A stretch of 64,000 nt of DNA from Kribbella jiaozuonensis. GTDB lineage: Bacteria; Actinomycetota; Actinomycetes; Propionibacteriales; Kribbellaceae. Shown one piece after another: positions 42,457 to 52,443 of this stretch. Numbering within the stretch: the stretch's first letter is position 1; every line of letters begins with the position of its first letter. The notes beneath the pieces were generated by a model. It was not told the origin of the DNA. It ran no database searches and saw only the letters and a list, made by a program, of their open reading frames with translations. The stretch covers positions 372,001 through 436,000 of the forward strand of contig NZ_SZPZ01000004.1 of assembly GCF_005233875.1 (NCBI RefSeq), in the 5' to 3' direction. The translations under genes and the position numbers were made by a program.

Positions 42457-42473
42457 CATCCATTACATGGATG
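42457..42473. promoter_or_regulatory. Inverted repeat over the start codon of the second RpiR gene
   Basis: CATCCAT (42457-42463) and ATGGATG (42467-42473) are perfect arms around TAC. The repeat spans the candidate -10, the transcription start and the ATG, so it could be an autoregulatory operator or a hairpin that limits translation. Confidence 0.4.
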
Positions 42474-43375
42474 AGCCCCGCGATGCTTCCACCAACGCCG
42501 TCACCGCCGCGACCAAGGACGACGTGATCACCGAACTGCGGACGCGGATCCGCGAGCGCTGGGAGGGTTTCTCGCCGGCTGCCCGGGCCGTCAGCCGGTC
42601 GCTGGCCGAGCGGACGCCCGAGGAGCTGCTGTTCCTGTCGGCAGCCGACCTCGGCGCCGAGACCAAGACCAGCAACGCGACGGTCATCCGTACCGTCCAG
42701 GCGCTCGGGTACTCGGGCCTGGCCGAGCTGAAGGCGAAGATCGCGGCGCCGTTCACGCAGGCGAACCGGCCGGTGGTGCGCGCCCGCAAGCGGGTCGAGT
42801 CGACCGGCGGGGATCTGGAGAGCGTCTGGCAGCAGGTGCTGGCGGAGTCACTCGAGCGGCTCGAGCTGATGCAGCCGACGTTCGAGCTCGACACGTATCA
42901 GCACGCCGTACACCTACTGCTCGATGCGAGGCACACGCTCACCTACGGCTTCGGTGCCTCGTTCGTGGCCGCGGATCATCTGGCCCTGGTCCTGCGGCGG
43001 GTCGGACTCCGGGTGACTCCGCTGCACGCCGGGGGCTTCCGGCTCGCCGATGATCTGCTCGCGATCGGGCCCGGTGACGTCGTCGTCCTGTTCGCGCCGG
43101 GCCGCTCGGTCATCGAGGTCGAGGTCCTGGTCGATCGCGCGCGCGACGTCGGCGCCGCGACCATCCTGGTGACCGAGGACCCGGACAGCAAGCTCTCCCG
43201 CGCGGTCACGGTCACGCTCCACTCGCCGACGACCCCCACCGGCCTGACCGGCGAACCGCTGACCTCGATCGTCGTCGGGGACGTTCTCGCCCAGGGCGTC
43301 GCGACCCTGGCGGCCGAGCGCTCGGTGGATGCCTCCCAACGACTCACAGGGCTGCGCCGGAGGCTGGGTTTCTGA
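42467..43375 (+). CDS. RpiR/MurR-family transcriptional regulator, second copy
   Basis: This regulator has 302 residues with an N-terminal helix-turn-helix (about 18-95; TSNATVIRTVQALGYSG) and a SIS domain (about 130-270). The phosphate-binding loop reads LFAPGRSVIEV, not the usual SGxT. TACCAT (42454-42459) lies 7 bases before the ATG as a candidate -10, and a CATCCAT-TAC-ATGGATG inverted repeat covers the start codon. It lies directly upstream of the SDR/kinase-phospholyase/dehydrogenase operon and may control that operon or the block B genes. Confidence 0.9.
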   Translation: MDEPRDASTNAVTAATKDDVITELRTRIRERWEGFSPAARAVSRSLAERTPEELLFLSAADLGAETKTSNATVIRTVQALGYSGLAELKAKIAAPFTQANRPVVRARKRVESTGGDLESVWQQVLAESLERLELMQPTFELDTYQHAVHLLLDARHTLTYGFGASFVAADHLALVLRRVGLRVTPLHAGGFRLADDLLAIGPGDVVVLFAPGRSVIEVEVLVDRARDVGAATILVTEDPDSKLSRAVTVTLHSPTTPTGLTGEPLTSIVVGDVLAQGVATLAAERSVDASQRLTGLRRRLGF

Positions 43376-43386
43376 GCACTAACCAG

Positions 43387-43428
43387 GATTGCTCACCAAT
43401 TACGTAGCTGCTAGATTGGTCACCAATC
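43387..43428. promoter_or_regulatory. Two GATTGNTCACCAAT operators before the SDR operon
   Basis: GATTGCTCACCAATT (43387-43401) and the perfect palindrome GATTGGTCACCAATC (43414-43428) lie 27 bases apart upstream of the SDR gene. A third copy lies before the kinase/phospholyase gene at 51432. The core TTGGT-N-ACCAA resembles FadR-type GntR operators, so the GntR protein at 51534 is the likely binder. Confidence 0.6.
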
Positions 43429-43446
43429 TTCGGAAGGTGGCTATGC

Positions 43447-44217
43447 GTGGGCGACCTCGATCTGGCGGGCCGGGCTGCGGTGGTGACCGGGGTCGGCGGA
43501 CCGCGTGGCATCGGCTTCGCGGTGGCCAGAGCGCTGAGCGCCCGCGGTGCTTCACTCGTCATCTCTGCGGCCGGAGACCGGGTCCACCAACGCGCGGCCG
43601 AGCTGCCGGCCGGCACCCTTGCCATCCCGGGTGATCTGACCCAGGCAGGCACCACCGTGGAACTGGCCCGAGCCGCCAAGTCGCGGTTCGGCCGGCTCGA
43701 CATCGCCGTCAACTGTGCGGGGATGACGTCGACCACCCGTCCGGAGCCGGAATCGGGGGCGGTCGGGCAGCTGTCGTTGGAGACCTGGCGAGCGAGCCTG
43801 TCCCGCAACCTGGACGCGGCCTTCCTGTTCGCGCGCGCCGTCATGCCGGCGCTCGAGGAGTCCGGCGCCGGCCGCCTGGTGATGGTCGCCAGCCTCACCG
43901 GACCGGTGATGAGCATGCGCGGCGAGATCGCATACTCCGCTGCGAAGGCCGGCGTGGTCGGGCTGGTCCGCGGACTCGCGCTCGACTCCGCGGCCGCCGG
44001 GGTGACGGTGAACGCCGTAGCTCCGGGGTGGATCGCCACCGACTCGCAGACGCCGGACGAGCACCGGCAGGGGTTGCGGACGCCGGTCGGCCGGAGCGGT
44101 ACGCCGGACGAGGTCGCCGGCCTCATTGCCTATCTGTGTTCGCCGTCGTCGTCCTATCTCACCGGCCAGTGCATCGTCGTCGACGGCGGCAACTCGATCG
44201 CGGAGGAACGCGCATGA
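43447..44217 (+). CDS. Short-chain dehydrogenase/reductase
   Basis: This classical SDR has 256 residues. The cofactor loop is [12 protein letters not shown], followed by NCAG, catalytic Ser in MVASLTGP and the YSAAK motif. NAVAPGWI and a C-terminal VVDGGNS are typical. The GTG start follows a GGAAGG site. It is the first gene of an operon with a kinase/phospholyase fusion (ATGA overlap) and an aldehyde dehydrogenase. It may oxidise or reduce an alcohol or ketone on the substrate before phosphorylation; the step is not known. Confidence 0.9.
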   Translation: MGDLDLAGRAAVVTGVGGPRGIGFAVARALSARGASLVISAAGDRVHQRAAELPAGTLAIPGDLTQAGTTVELARAAKSRFGRLDIAVNCAGMTSTTRPEPESGAVGQLSLETWRASLSRNLDAAFLFARAVMPALEESGAGRLVMVASLTGPVMSMRGEIAYSAAKAGVVGLVRGLALDSAAAGVTVNAVAPGWIATDSQTPDEHRQGLRTPVGRSGTPDEVAGLIAYLCSPSSSYLTGQCIVVDGGNSIAEERA

Positions 44218-47099
44218 CCCAGACCTTCAACTTCTTCGAACAAGCAGCCCTCCCCGCGCCCGAGATCACCGTGGCGCAGGCGGCTGAGTACGTGCGGGCG
44301 ACGTACGGCATCGAGGGCGAGGCCACCGAGCTCGGCAGCCAGCAGGATGCGAACTTCCTGGTCTCCGCGGCCGATGCGCAGTACGTCCTGAAGGTGTCCA
44401 ACGCCGCGTTCACCCGCGAGGACCTGGCGGCACAGGACCTCGCGGCCGCCCACGTCGCCCGGCACGAGGCTGACATCCAGGTGCCGGGGGCGGTGCCGGG
44501 GCCGGATGGCTCGACGGTGCAGCCGATCGCGTTCGGCGGCCGGCCGACGTACGCGCGGCTGGTGACCTTCGTGGCCGGAGATGTTCTGAGCGACAGCGCG
44601 TACCTCGCGCCCGAGATCGTCGCCGCCCTGGGCGATCTCGCCGCGCGTACGTCGCGTGCGCTGGCCGGACTCGGCGGCGAGGTCCCGGCCCGCTCGCTCC
44701 AGTGGGATCTGCGGAACGCGGCCGAGGTGGTGACCCGGCTCGCCGATTTCGTGACCGTGCCCGGCGGACCCGACGCCGCCCGCGCCGCGGCCTCGACCGC
44801 CGCGAAGGCGCTCGCGCCGTACGCCGGGAACCTGCCGCTGCAGGTGATCCACGGCGACCTGACCGACGACAACGTGATCGCGACCGTCGACGCCGACGGT
44901 CGCCGCCGGCCGGTCGGGGTGATCGACTTCGGCGACCTGACCGAGAGCTGGTCGATCGCCGAGCTCGCTGTGACGTGTACGTCGCTGCTGTACCACTCCC
45001 CCGATCTCTCGACGATGCTGCCGGCAATCGTCGCGTACGACCGGATCCGGCCGATCTCCGACGACGAACTCGCGGCGCTCGGCCCACTCGTCGTACTACG
45101 GGCCGCCGCGCTGATGGTGAGTGGTCAGCAGCAGACGCAGGTCGACCGCGACAACCGGTACGCGTCGGAGAACCTCGCGCGCGAGTGGGCCATCTTCGAG
45201 CAGGCGACGTCGGTTCCGCTCGAGGTCCTGACCGAGCTGATCCGCGCGTCGGTGCGGCCGCGGAACGAGGGTCGGACGATCGACGGCTCGGCCCTGCTGT
45301 GGATCGGCGACGAGCCCGTAGTTCCGGCGCAACTGGACCTGTCGACGACGAGCGTCGACCTGCACGACGGTGGCTTCCTGCTGGACGAGGCGGAGGAAGC
45401 CGTGGCCAAGCGGGACGAATCGGCGGCTGTCGCGGTGCCGTTCCTTCAGCCGCGGCTGACGCGGACTCGGCTGAACTCGTTCGAGGCGCCGGCATCTGTC
45501 GGTCTCGGTGTCGAGGTGTTTGCCGTGCAAGAGCTGGAGCTGCGTGCGCCCTGGGCCGGGGTCATCCAGCGGCACGATGATGCCGTCGCACTCAAAGGTC
45601 GGGATGGGGTGACCCTGTGGCTCAGCGGTGCGTCCGTTGATGCCGAAGGTGCGCTCGAGACCGGTGACGCACTCGGGCAACTCACACCTGGAGCGGCGCT
45701 GCGGGTGCAGCTGACTGACCTCGAGACCCGGCCACCGTTCTTCATTCAGGCCAGTCTGGCCGACGCCTGGGCCGGGTCGTGTCCGGACCCGACCGGTCTC
45801 ATCGATGCGGTCGCCACTCCCCCGACCGTCGATCACCTGCTGGAACGCCGTGAGTCTGCGTTCGCGCCGGTTCAGGAGCACTACTTCCGGGAGCCGCCGC
45901 AGATCGAGCGTGGCTGGCGGAACCACCTGTTCGACACCGAGGGCCGTTCGTACCTCGACATGGTCAACAACGTGTCGATCCTCGGCCACGGTCACCCGCG
46001 CCTCGCGGCCGCGGTCGAGCAGCAGTGGCGGCTGCTCAATACCAACTCGCGTTTCCACTACCGCGCGGTCGTCGAGTTCTCCGAGCGTCTGTCCGAGCTC
46101 CTGCCCGAACCACTGGACGCCGTGTTCCTGGTCAACAGCGGCACCGAGGCCGACGACCTCGCGCTTCGGCTCGCCTGGGCGAACACCGGCCGGCGTGACG
46201 TCATCGCCGTACGGGAGGCATATCACGGCTGGTCCGACGCAACCGACGCCATCTCGACCTCGGTCGCCGACAATCCCAACGCCCTGCATTCCCGGCCGTC
46301 CTGGGTCCACACGGTCGCCGCGCCGAACGCCTATCGAGGGCAGTACCGCGGGCCCGACGCCTACCGATACGCCGAGGATGCCGTTGCCTACATCAACAAA
46401 CTGAGCCCTCCGCCGGCCGCGTTCCTGTCCGAGTCGTTCTACGGCAACGCCGGCGGCATGGCTCTCCCCGACGGCTACCTGCAGGCCGTCTATGCCGCAG
46501 TACGGCGGGCCGGCGGGCTGTGCATCGCCGACGAGGTCCAGGTCGGATACGGCCGTCTGGGCAACCACTTCTGGGGCTTCGAGCAACAAGGCGTCGTACC
46601 GGATATCGTCACGGTGGCGAAGGCGATGGGCAACGGGCATCCGCTCGGCGCGGTGATCACGACGGCCGCGATCGCCGCGGGCTACCGCAGCCAGGGGTAC
46701 TTCTTCTCGTCGGCCGGCGGCAGTCCGGTCAGTTGCGTGGCCGGTACGACGGTTCTCGACGTACTCCGCGACGAACAACTGCAGGAGAACGCGCGCGTGG
46801 TCGGCGACCATCTGCGGATGCGGCTGCTCGAGCTCGCCGACCGCCATCCGATCATCGGCGCCGTCCACGGGATGGGGCTGTACGTCGGCGTCGAGCTCGT
46901 CCGCGATCGCATCACGCTGGAGCCCGCGGCGGCGGAGACCGCCGCGATCTGCGAGCGGATGCGCGAGCTCGGCGTGATCATGCAGCCGACGTCGGATCGC
47001 CTGTGTGTACTGAAGATCAAGCCGCCGCTGGGCGTGACGATCACCGATGCCGATTTCTTCGCGGACGCACTCGACCGCGTACTGACCGAAGGGTGGTAA
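44214..47099 (+). CDS. APH-like kinase / middle domain / class III PLP phospholyase fusion
   Basis: This three-part enzyme has 961 residues. The kinase (about 20-345) has HGDLTDDN (Asp215) and VIDFGD (Asp238). A beta-rich middle domain follows (about 375-540) with a lipoyl/M23-like look ([18 protein letters not shown]). The C-terminal PLP enzyme (about 550-961) has Lys803 in [23 protein letters not shown] and VLKIKPPLG. The GNGHP motif and the fused kinase point to phosphorylation of a hydroxy-amine, then elimination of ammonia and phosphate to an aldehyde, which the next gene's dehydrogenase could oxidise. GGAGGA precedes the ATG, which overlaps the SDR stop by four bases. A longer upstream frame is not used. 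Confidence 0.88.
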   Translation: MTQTFNFFEQAALPAPEITVAQAAEYVRATYGIEGEATELGSQQDANFLVSAADAQYVLKVSNAAFTREDLAAQDLAAAHVARHEADIQVPGAVPGPDGSTVQPIAFGGRPTYARLVTFVAGDVLSDSAYLAPEIVAALGDLAARTSRALAGLGGEVPARSLQWDLRNAAEVVTRLADFVTVPGGPDAARAAASTAAKALAPYAGNLPLQVIHGDLTDDNVIATVDADGRRRPVGVIDFGDLTESWSIAELAVTCTSLLYHSPDLSTMLPAIVAYDRIRPISDDELAALGPLVVLRAAALMVSGQQQTQVDRDNRYASENLAREWAIFEQATSVPLEVLTELIRASVRPRNEGRTIDGSALLWIGDEPVVPAQLDLSTTSVDLHDGGFLLDEAEEAVAKRDESAAVAVPFLQPRLTRTRLNSFEAPASVGLGVEVFAVQELELRAPWAGVIQRHDDAVALKGRDGVTLWLSGASVDAEGALETGDALGQLTPGAALRVQLTDLETRPPFFIQASLADAWAGSCPDPTGLIDAVATPPTVDHLLERRESAFAPVQEHYFREPPQIERGWRNHLFDTEGRSYLDMVNNVSILGHGHPRLAAAVEQQWRLLNTNSRFHYRAVVEFSERLSELLPEPLDAVFLVNSGTEADDLALRLAWANTGRRDVIAVREAYHGWSDATDAISTSVADNPNALHSRPSWVHTVAAPNAYRGQYRGPDAYRYAEDAVAYINKLSPPPAAFLSESFYGNAGGMALPDGYLQAVYAAVRRAGGLCIADEVQVGYGRLGNHFWGFEQQGVVPDIVTVAKAMGNGHPLGAVITTAAIAAGYRSQGYFFSSAGGSPVSCVAGTTVLDVLRDEQLQENARVVGDHLRMRLLELADRHPIIGAVHGMGLYVGVELVRDRITLEPAAAETAAICERMRELGVIMQPTSDRLCVLKIKPPLGVTITDADFFADALDRVLTEGW

Positions 47100-47103
47100 A
47101 GCT

Positions 47104-48537
47104 GTGACGACCGTCCAGAACTTCATCAACGGAGAGCTCGTCGACTCCGTCCACGGCGAGACGATGCCGATCATCGACCCGTCGACCGGCGAGCAGTACG
47201 GCACGGCGCCGAACTCGACCGAGGCAGACGTCGAAACGGCGTACGGCGCCGCATCGTCCGCATTCGCCGACTGGCGACGCAGTACGCCGTCGGCCCGTCA
47301 GAAGGCACTGCTCGACTTCGCCGACGAGGTCGAACGGGCCGCGGACGACCTGATCGCGGCGGAGGGCCGCAACACCGGCAAACCCGGTCACATCACCAAG
47401 GCCGAAGAGATCCCGCCGATGGTCGACCAGATCCGCTTCTTCGCCGGCGCCGCGCGTCTGCTCGAAGGCCGCTCGGCCGGCGAGTACATGGAGGGTCATA
47501 CCTCGTGGCTGCGGCGTGAGCCGATCGGCGTGGTCGGACAGGTCACGCCGTGGAACTACCCGATGATGATGGCGATCTGGAAGTTCGTGCCCGCGGTCGC
47601 GGCCGGGAACACCGTCGTACTCAAGCCCAGCGACACCACGCCCGTCACGACGGTGATGCTGGCCGAGCTCGCTGCGAAGCATCTGCCGCCGGGCGTGTTC
47701 AACGTGGTCACCGGCGATCGGGACACCGGCGCCGCGCTGGTCGCGCACCCGGCCCCGCAGATGGTGTCGGTGACCGGATCGGTCGCCGCCGGACGGGCCG
47801 TCGCCGCGAGCGCGGGCGAGCGTCTCAAGCGCACCCACCTCGAGCTCGGCGGCAAGGCGCCGGTGATCGTCTTCGCCGACGCCGACCTCGAGGCCGCAGC
47901 CGAATGCATCGCGATGGCCGGCTACTTCAACGCCGGCCAGGACTGCACCGCGGCCACCCGGGTGCTGGTGCAGGCACCGGCCGCCGCAGACTTCATCGCC
48001 GCGCTGAAGGCATGCACCGGGCAGGCTACGACGACCGCGGGTCGCTCCCCCGACGATCAGGACGCCTGGGTGCCGCCGGTCAACAATGCGGTCCAGTTGG
48101 AGCGCGTGCTCGACGCCATCTCCCGCGTCCCGGCGCACGGCTCGGTCGTGACCGGCGGCGAGCGTCAGGGCGACACCGGGTACTACGTGGCTCCGACGGT
48201 CATCGGTGGTCTGCGCCAGGACGACTGGCTGTCGCAGCACGAGATCTTCGGGCCGGTCATCACCGTGCAGACGTTCGAGGACGAGGACGAGGCGCTGCGG
48301 TCCGCGAACGGCGTCGAGTACGGCCTCGCATCCTCGGTGTGGACCAAGGACGTGGGCCGCGCACTCCGTCTGTCGGCGGCGCTCGACTTCGGCTGTGTGT
48401 GGATCAACACCCACATCCCTCTGGTGGCCGAGATGCCCCACGGCGGCTTCAAGTCCTCGGGCCACGGCAAGGACCTGTCCGTGTACGGCCTCGAGGACTA
48501 CACCCGCATCAAGCACGTGATGGCCGCCCTGACCTGA
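47104..48537 (+). CDS. Aminobutyraldehyde-type NAD-dependent dehydrogenase
   Basis: This aldehyde dehydrogenase has 477 residues. It has TPWNYPMMMAIWK, VTGSVAAGR, the Glu region LELGGKAPVIVF and catalytic Cys in NAGQDCTAATR. The C-terminal PHGGFKSSGHGKDLSVYGLE is typical of 4-aminobutyraldehyde dehydrogenases (PatD-like). It begins 4 bases after the kinase/phospholyase stop (GTG start), so it should oxidise the aldehyde that the fusion makes. It is convergent with the third fusion gene. If the aldehyde is 4-aminobutanal, the product is 4-aminobutyrate, a substrate of the GabT-like enzyme at 41078. Confidence 0.9.
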   Translation: MTTVQNFINGELVDSVHGETMPIIDPSTGEQYGTAPNSTEADVETAYGAASSAFADWRRSTPSARQKALLDFADEVERAADDLIAAEGRNTGKPGHITKAEEIPPMVDQIRFFAGAARLLEGRSAGEYMEGHTSWLRREPIGVVGQVTPWNYPMMMAIWKFVPAVAAGNTVVLKPSDTTPVTTVMLAELAAKHLPPGVFNVVTGDRDTGAALVAHPAPQMVSVTGSVAAGRAVAASAGERLKRTHLELGGKAPVIVFADADLEAAAECIAMAGYFNAGQDCTAATRVLVQAPAAADFIAALKACTGQATTTAGRSPDDQDAWVPPVNNAVQLERVLDAISRVPAHGSVVTGGERQGDTGYYVAPTVIGGLRQDDWLSQHEIFGPVITVQTFEDEDEALRSANGVEYGLASSVWTKDVGRALRLSAALDFGCVWINTHIPLVAEMPHGGFKSSGHGKDLSVYGLEDYTRIKHVMAALT

Positions 48538-48558
48538 TGTCAGGGCGGCCCCGCCCGC

Positions 48559-51432
48559 TCACCAGTCCCGGGTCAGTACCTCGTCCAGAACCTCGGTGAA
48601 CAGTTCGGCGTCGGCCGGCGTGAACGCGAGCGGCGGCTTGATCTTCAGCACGTTCTCGGCCGCGCCGGTCGGATAGACCAGCATTCCCTCGTCCTTCATC
48701 AGCTCGCTGATCAGCAGCGCCTCCTGCGGCGCAGGTTCCTTGCCGGCCCGATCACGGACGAGCTCGATACCGAGGTACATGCCGTGGGCGCGTACGTCGC
48801 CGATCAGTGCGTGCCGGCCGGCGAGCTCGTCGAGCCGGTCCTTGAGCACCCGCCCGGTCCCGGCCGCGTGCGCCTGCAGGCCTTGCTCGGCGATCTCGTC
48901 GAGTACGGCGGTCCCGATCGCGCAGGAGACCGGATTGCCGCCGAAGGTGTTGAAGTACCGCATGCCGGTGTCGAAGGCGTCGGCGATCTCCCGGGTGGTG
49001 ACCACGGCCGCCATCGGATGCCCGTTGCCGATCGGCTTGCCCATCGTGACGATGTCCGGGACAACGCCCTGGCTCTCGAATCCCCAGAACACGTCGCCGA
49101 ACCGGCCGAAGCCGACCTGGACCTCGTCGGCGATGCAGAGTGCGCCGGCCGCCCGGGCTGCGGCGTGGGCCTTTGCGAGATAGCCGTCGGGGTAGAAGAT
49201 GCTGCCCGCCGTGCCCATCGCCGATTCCGCGATGAAGGCGGCCGGCGGCGTACCTCGTTGGCTGAGTCGATCGACTTGCCGCTGGACGTCGGCGGCGTAC
49301 TTGCTGCCCGCGTCGGGATCGTCGTACCCGAAGGGGCCGCGGTAGCGGTTGGGTTGCTGCACCTCGTGGGTGGTCGGATCGGGGCCGGTGCCGCCGGGGC
49401 CTTTGTAGCGGTTCGGGCTGAGGCCGGTGAGGACGGAGGTGTTGCCGTGGTAGGCGCCGTCGACCACGAGTACGTCGGAGCGTCCGGTGACGGTGCGTGC
49501 GATCCGGACCGCCAGGTCGTTGGCCTCGCTGCCGCTGCAGACGAGGAAGACGACCTCGAGGGGATCGGGCAGGAGCGCGGTCAGGCGTTCGGCGTACTCG
49601 GCGATGCCTCGGTAGAGGAACCGGCTGTTCGTGTTGAGCTGCCGCAGTTGTGCGGTCGCGGCCTCGACGACGCGGGGATTGGTGTGGCCGACGTGGCTGA
49701 CGTTGTTCATCACGTCGAGGTAGCCGCGGCCGAATTCGTCGTACAGCCAGGCGCCGCGGCCGCCGACGAGCTGCATCGGCCGGTCGTAGTACGAGCGTTG
49801 CGACCGGGCGAACCGGACGTTTCTGGTTGCGAGGACCTTGTCGGCGGTCCAGTCGGTGGCGTTGGGCGGGGCGTCCAGTCCGAGGAACTCGGACGGGTCG
49901 GGTGAGACGATCGCCCACGCGGCGGCCTCGGAGGGTGGGATCGACTGCCTGCCCGCGCGAGCTGTCTCGAGGGAACGGAAGACCGCCACGCGGAGGGTGG
50001 ACTGTGCGACACCGATCGGGTCACCTGCGTCCGCCGAGTTGCCCGTCGACAGTGATGAGTCGAGCCCGGTCCAGCGGGACCAGATGGTCTCCGGGCCCTC
50101 GTGCCGCAGGATCAGGTACGCCGTGCCGCACTCCTCGACCATGGCCGCCCGCGGGGCGACGACCTCGAACGGCTTCGGCGACGCAATCTCCACGCCGAGC
50201 CTGAGCGTTGCCGTCTCACCGGACTGCGTGGTTCGCCGTGCGACGGTGCCAACATCGGCCTGCAGGTGATGGCCCAGTCGGGCGTGGTGGTCGCCGGTCG
50301 CGTCTTCGTGCGCGGGCTCGAACGGCGCGAGGTCGAGGCCGGGCACGGCCAGGCGGGCGCCGGCGGCTGGTAGCGGCCGCGCCGGTTCGATCGCGGCACC
50401 GGCGGCCTCGCGAACCACGAGTTCGCCGACTTCCGGCGGGGTGGTCGCGAGGAGGGCGATCGCCGGCCAGGTGTACTTCATCCGCTCGTGGCCGTACGAC
50501 GTGCCGGTCTCTGCGCACCGCTTGGTCCAGGTGACGGCGTTGACGCACAGCCTGGCGGCGGCGAGCGGGTACAGCACGGCGAGTTCGTCCTCGGTGAGGT
50601 CCAGCTCGGCGGCGTACCCGCGGATCACGGCTGCTGCGGCGGTGAGCGGATTCGGCTTGCGCAGCATGGAGTAGGCGACCGCGACGGCCAGCTCGCCGAT
50701 CCGCGCGGTGTGCAGCGCGTCGGCGAAGTCCAGTACGGCGTGTATGTGGTGGCGGCCGTTCGCGTCAGGGCGGGCGAGGACGTTGAAGTCGTTGAGGTCC
50801 TGGTGGACGACGGACCTGGGCAGCCCGGCGCCGTGGCTGTCGATCGCTTGGTCGAACCAACCGACGATCCGTCGTACCTGCCCCTGCCGCGTCGGGTCGT
50901 CGATCGCGTCGATGCCTTCGGCAATCGCCTGCGCAGATCGCAGAATGTCCCAGAATTGAGTTGTTGCCCCGGGCATCGCGGGGGCCGGCGCGAGCGCCTG
51001 GACCATCCGGGCGGCGGTCCGGCCGAGTTCGCCGAGGAGTTGGGGGGAATGGCTGTTCAACTCGGACAAGGTCCGGCCGGGCAGCCATCGCTGGACCGTG
51101 ACGATCCGGCGCGATCCGTCGCGGTCGATCGGGACGGCGGTGTCTCCGTTGCGCGCGGCGATCGCGGTCGTGACTTCCACCGGTTCCAGGGCGCCGGCGG
51201 CGAGCGCCTGCAGTGAATGCCGCCAGCGGATCTCGTCGGCATCGGCTCCCGGCGCCGAGACCTTGACGACGACACGGGATCCGTCGGAGAGATCGACGGC
51301 CACGTTCTGATCGACCTCGCCGCCCAACGGGGACTGTGCGACTGCCCGGAGACCGAACTCCTGGGCGAGGATTTCAGCGATGCTCGCCTGGTTCCACTGC
51401 TCCACGGGCGAACTGGACTCGAGAATGCTCAT
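48559..51432 (-). CDS. APH-like kinase / middle domain / class III PLP phospholyase fusion, second long form
   Basis: This enzyme has 957 residues and the same three-part plan as 44214-47099. The kinase has HQDLNDFN (Asp212) and LDFAD (Asp235), both slightly altered from the usual HGD and DFGD but with the catalytic aspartates kept. The PLP domain has Lys799 in [22 protein letters not shown] and VLKIKPPL, very close to eukaryotic phosphoethanolamine phospholyase motifs. The ATG at 51432 is preferred over 51474 because the latter lies inside the operator. It is convergent with the dehydrogenase and divergent from a GntR gene. The substrate probably differs from that of the other long form. Confidence 0.88.
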   Translation of the reverse strand: MSILESSSPVEQWNQASIAEILAQEFGLRAVAQSPLGGEVDQNVAVDLSDGSRVVVKVSAPGADADEIRWRHSLQALAAGALEPVEVTTAIAARNGDTAVPIDRDGSRRIVTVQRWLPGRTLSELNSHSPQLLGELGRTAARMVQALAPAPAMPGATTQFWDILRSAQAIAEGIDAIDDPTRQGQVRRIVGWFDQAIDSHGAGLPRSVVHQDLNDFNVLARPDANGRHHIHAVLDFADALHTARIGELAVAVAYSMLRKPNPLTAAAAVIRGYAAELDLTEDELAVLYPLAAARLCVNAVTWTKRCAETGTSYGHERMKYTWPAIALLATTPPEVGELVVREAAGAAIEPARPLPAAGARLAVPGLDLAPFEPAHEDATGDHHARLGHHLQADVGTVARRTTQSGETATLRLGVEIASPKPFEVVAPRAAMVEECGTAYLILRHEGPETIWSRWTGLDSSLSTGNSADAGDPIGVAQSTLRVAVFRSLETARAGRQSIPPSEAAAWAIVSPDPSEFLGLDAPPNATDWTADKVLATRNVRFARSQRSYYDRPMQLVGGRGAWLYDEFGRGYLDVMNNVSHVGHTNPRVVEAATAQLRQLNTNSRFLYRGIAEYAERLTALLPDPLEVVFLVCSGSEANDLAVRIARTVTGRSDVLVVDGAYHGNTSVLTGLSPNRYKGPGGTGPDPTTHEVQQPNRYRGPFGYDDPDAGSKYAADVQRQVDRLSQRGTPPAAFIAESAMGTAGSIFYPDGYLAKAHAAARAAGALCIADEVQVGFGRFGDVFWGFESQGVVPDIVTMGKPIGNGHPMAAVVTTREIADAFDTGMRYFNTFGGNPVSCAIGTAVLDEIAEQGLQAHAAGTGRVLKDRLDELAGRHALIGDVRAHGMYLGIELVRDRAGKEPAPQEALLISELMKDEGMLVYPTGAAENVLKIKPPLAFTPADAELFTEVLDEVLTRDW

Positions 51433-51444
51433 TACACCCCACAG

Positions 51445-51459
51445 GATTGGTGAACAATG
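51445..51459. promoter_or_regulatory. GntR-type operator before the second long fusion gene
   Basis: Read on the minus strand this is CATTGTTCACCAATC, matching the two operators at 43387-43428 at 12 or more of 15 positions. An overlapping half-site ACCAATG follows at 51461-51467. It lies 13 bases before the ATG at 51432, in the divergent region with the GntR gene. Confidence 0.55.
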
Positions 51460-51533
51460 CACCAATGCTACCATGGTCGCAGAGCGCGATAGAGTGCGCT
51501 GGGAGCTTCACGCAGGGTGAGAGAGGGGGCCGC

Positions 51534-52235
51534 ATGCCGGTCGAGGGACGGGTCTCGGCGCTGAATCGCGGGACGACGGCCGAGGAAGTCGCGACGCTGC
51601 TGCGCGAGACGATCATGGACGGCCGGCTGAAGCCGGGCGAGCAGCTGCGGGAGGAAGGGCTGTCGGCCCAGTTCGACGTCTCCCGCCGTACGATCCGGGA
51701 CGCGCTCGGCATCCTGGCGCGGGAGCGGATCGTGCGGCACTACCGGCACAAGGGCTCCCGGGTCGTGCTGTTCACCGAGGAGGACATCCGCGACCTGTAC
51801 CGCGTCCGGACGACGCTGGAGGGCAGCGCCGCCGCGCGGGCGGCCACGCTCACCGATGCACAACTGCGGCAGCTGAGCGAGGCTTTCGATCGGCTCGCCG
51901 AGGCAACCGACTCGGGCCAGGCCCAGGCGATCGTGCAGCGGGATCTGGAGTTCCACCAGGCCGTGGTCGGCCTGATCGGCAGCACCCGCGTCGACGACTT
52001 CTTCGCCGGCATCGCGGTCGAGATGCGCTTCGCACTGTCGATCCTGGAGACCACCTACCAGGAGTCCACCCACCGCCCCGCCGAGGCCCTCGCCGAACAC
52101 CGCGCCATCCTCGAGGCCTTCCTACACCGCGACACCCCCGAAGCCGCCCGCCTCGTCCAAGAACACGCCGACTCCAACGAACGCCTCCTGGTAGAAGTAG
52201 TAGCCTCCACCGACATAACAGCCCTCGCCCGCTAA
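51534..52235 (+). CDS. GntR-family regulator (FadR-type C-terminal domain)
   Basis: This regulator has 233 residues. The winged helix (about 8-78; LRETIMDGRLKPGEQL, VSRRTIRDALGIL) is followed by an FCD ligand-binding domain (about 85-215) with the His/Asp positions typical of metal-bound carboxylate sensors (DLEFHQAVV). GAGAGGGGG lies about 6 bases before the ATG. It is divergent from a kinase/phospholyase gene and shares with it the TTGGT-N-ACCAA operator that also occurs twice before the SDR operon. It is the best candidate to control both phospholyase transcripts. Confidence 0.9.
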   Translation: MPVEGRVSALNRGTTAEEVATLLRETIMDGRLKPGEQLREEGLSAQFDVSRRTIRDALGILARERIVRHYRHKGSRVVLFTEEDIRDLYRVRTTLEGSAAARAATLTDAQLRQLSEAFDRLAEATDSGQAQAIVQRDLEFHQAVVGLIGSTRVDDFFAGIAVEMRFALSILETTYQESTHRPAEALAEHRAILEAFLHRDTPEAARLVQEHADSNERLLVEVVASTDITALAR

Positions 52236-52258
52236 CCGTCGTACCCCGCCTTCAGTTG

Positions 52259-52365
52259 GTGGGGTGGACCTGGCGGCCTCCGAGGGTTGATGGGGTGGAT
52301 CTGGCGGCCGCCGAGGTAGGTGCGCTCGGCGCGCGCGGAGTAGGACCTCGGGGCCGCCGCTCCGC
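52259..52365 (-). pseudogene. Degenerate duplicate of the amidohydrolase 3' end
   Basis: On the minus strand this 208-base gap (52236-52443) contains a frameshifted copy of the last coding bases of the amidohydrolase that ends at 52444. The stretch 52298-52345 matches 52456-52505 at roughly four of five bases, with a short indel that breaks the frame. A shorter third copy of the terminal part lies at 52260-52284. No full gene remains. This looks like the scar of a tandem duplication followed by deletion. Confidence 0.5.
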
Positions 52366-52443
52366 GTAACTCTCGCGCGCGGCACGGGCGCGGAGCGGGA
52401 GCTTGGGGCCACTCCCCCGCTGTCCCGCTCCACCTCGCCGACG

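Noticed and set aside
45096-47204. Minus-strand open frame of 702 codons opposite the long fusion enzyme
   Set aside because: Antisense shadow; the plus strand holds intact kinase and PLP motifs in one frame.
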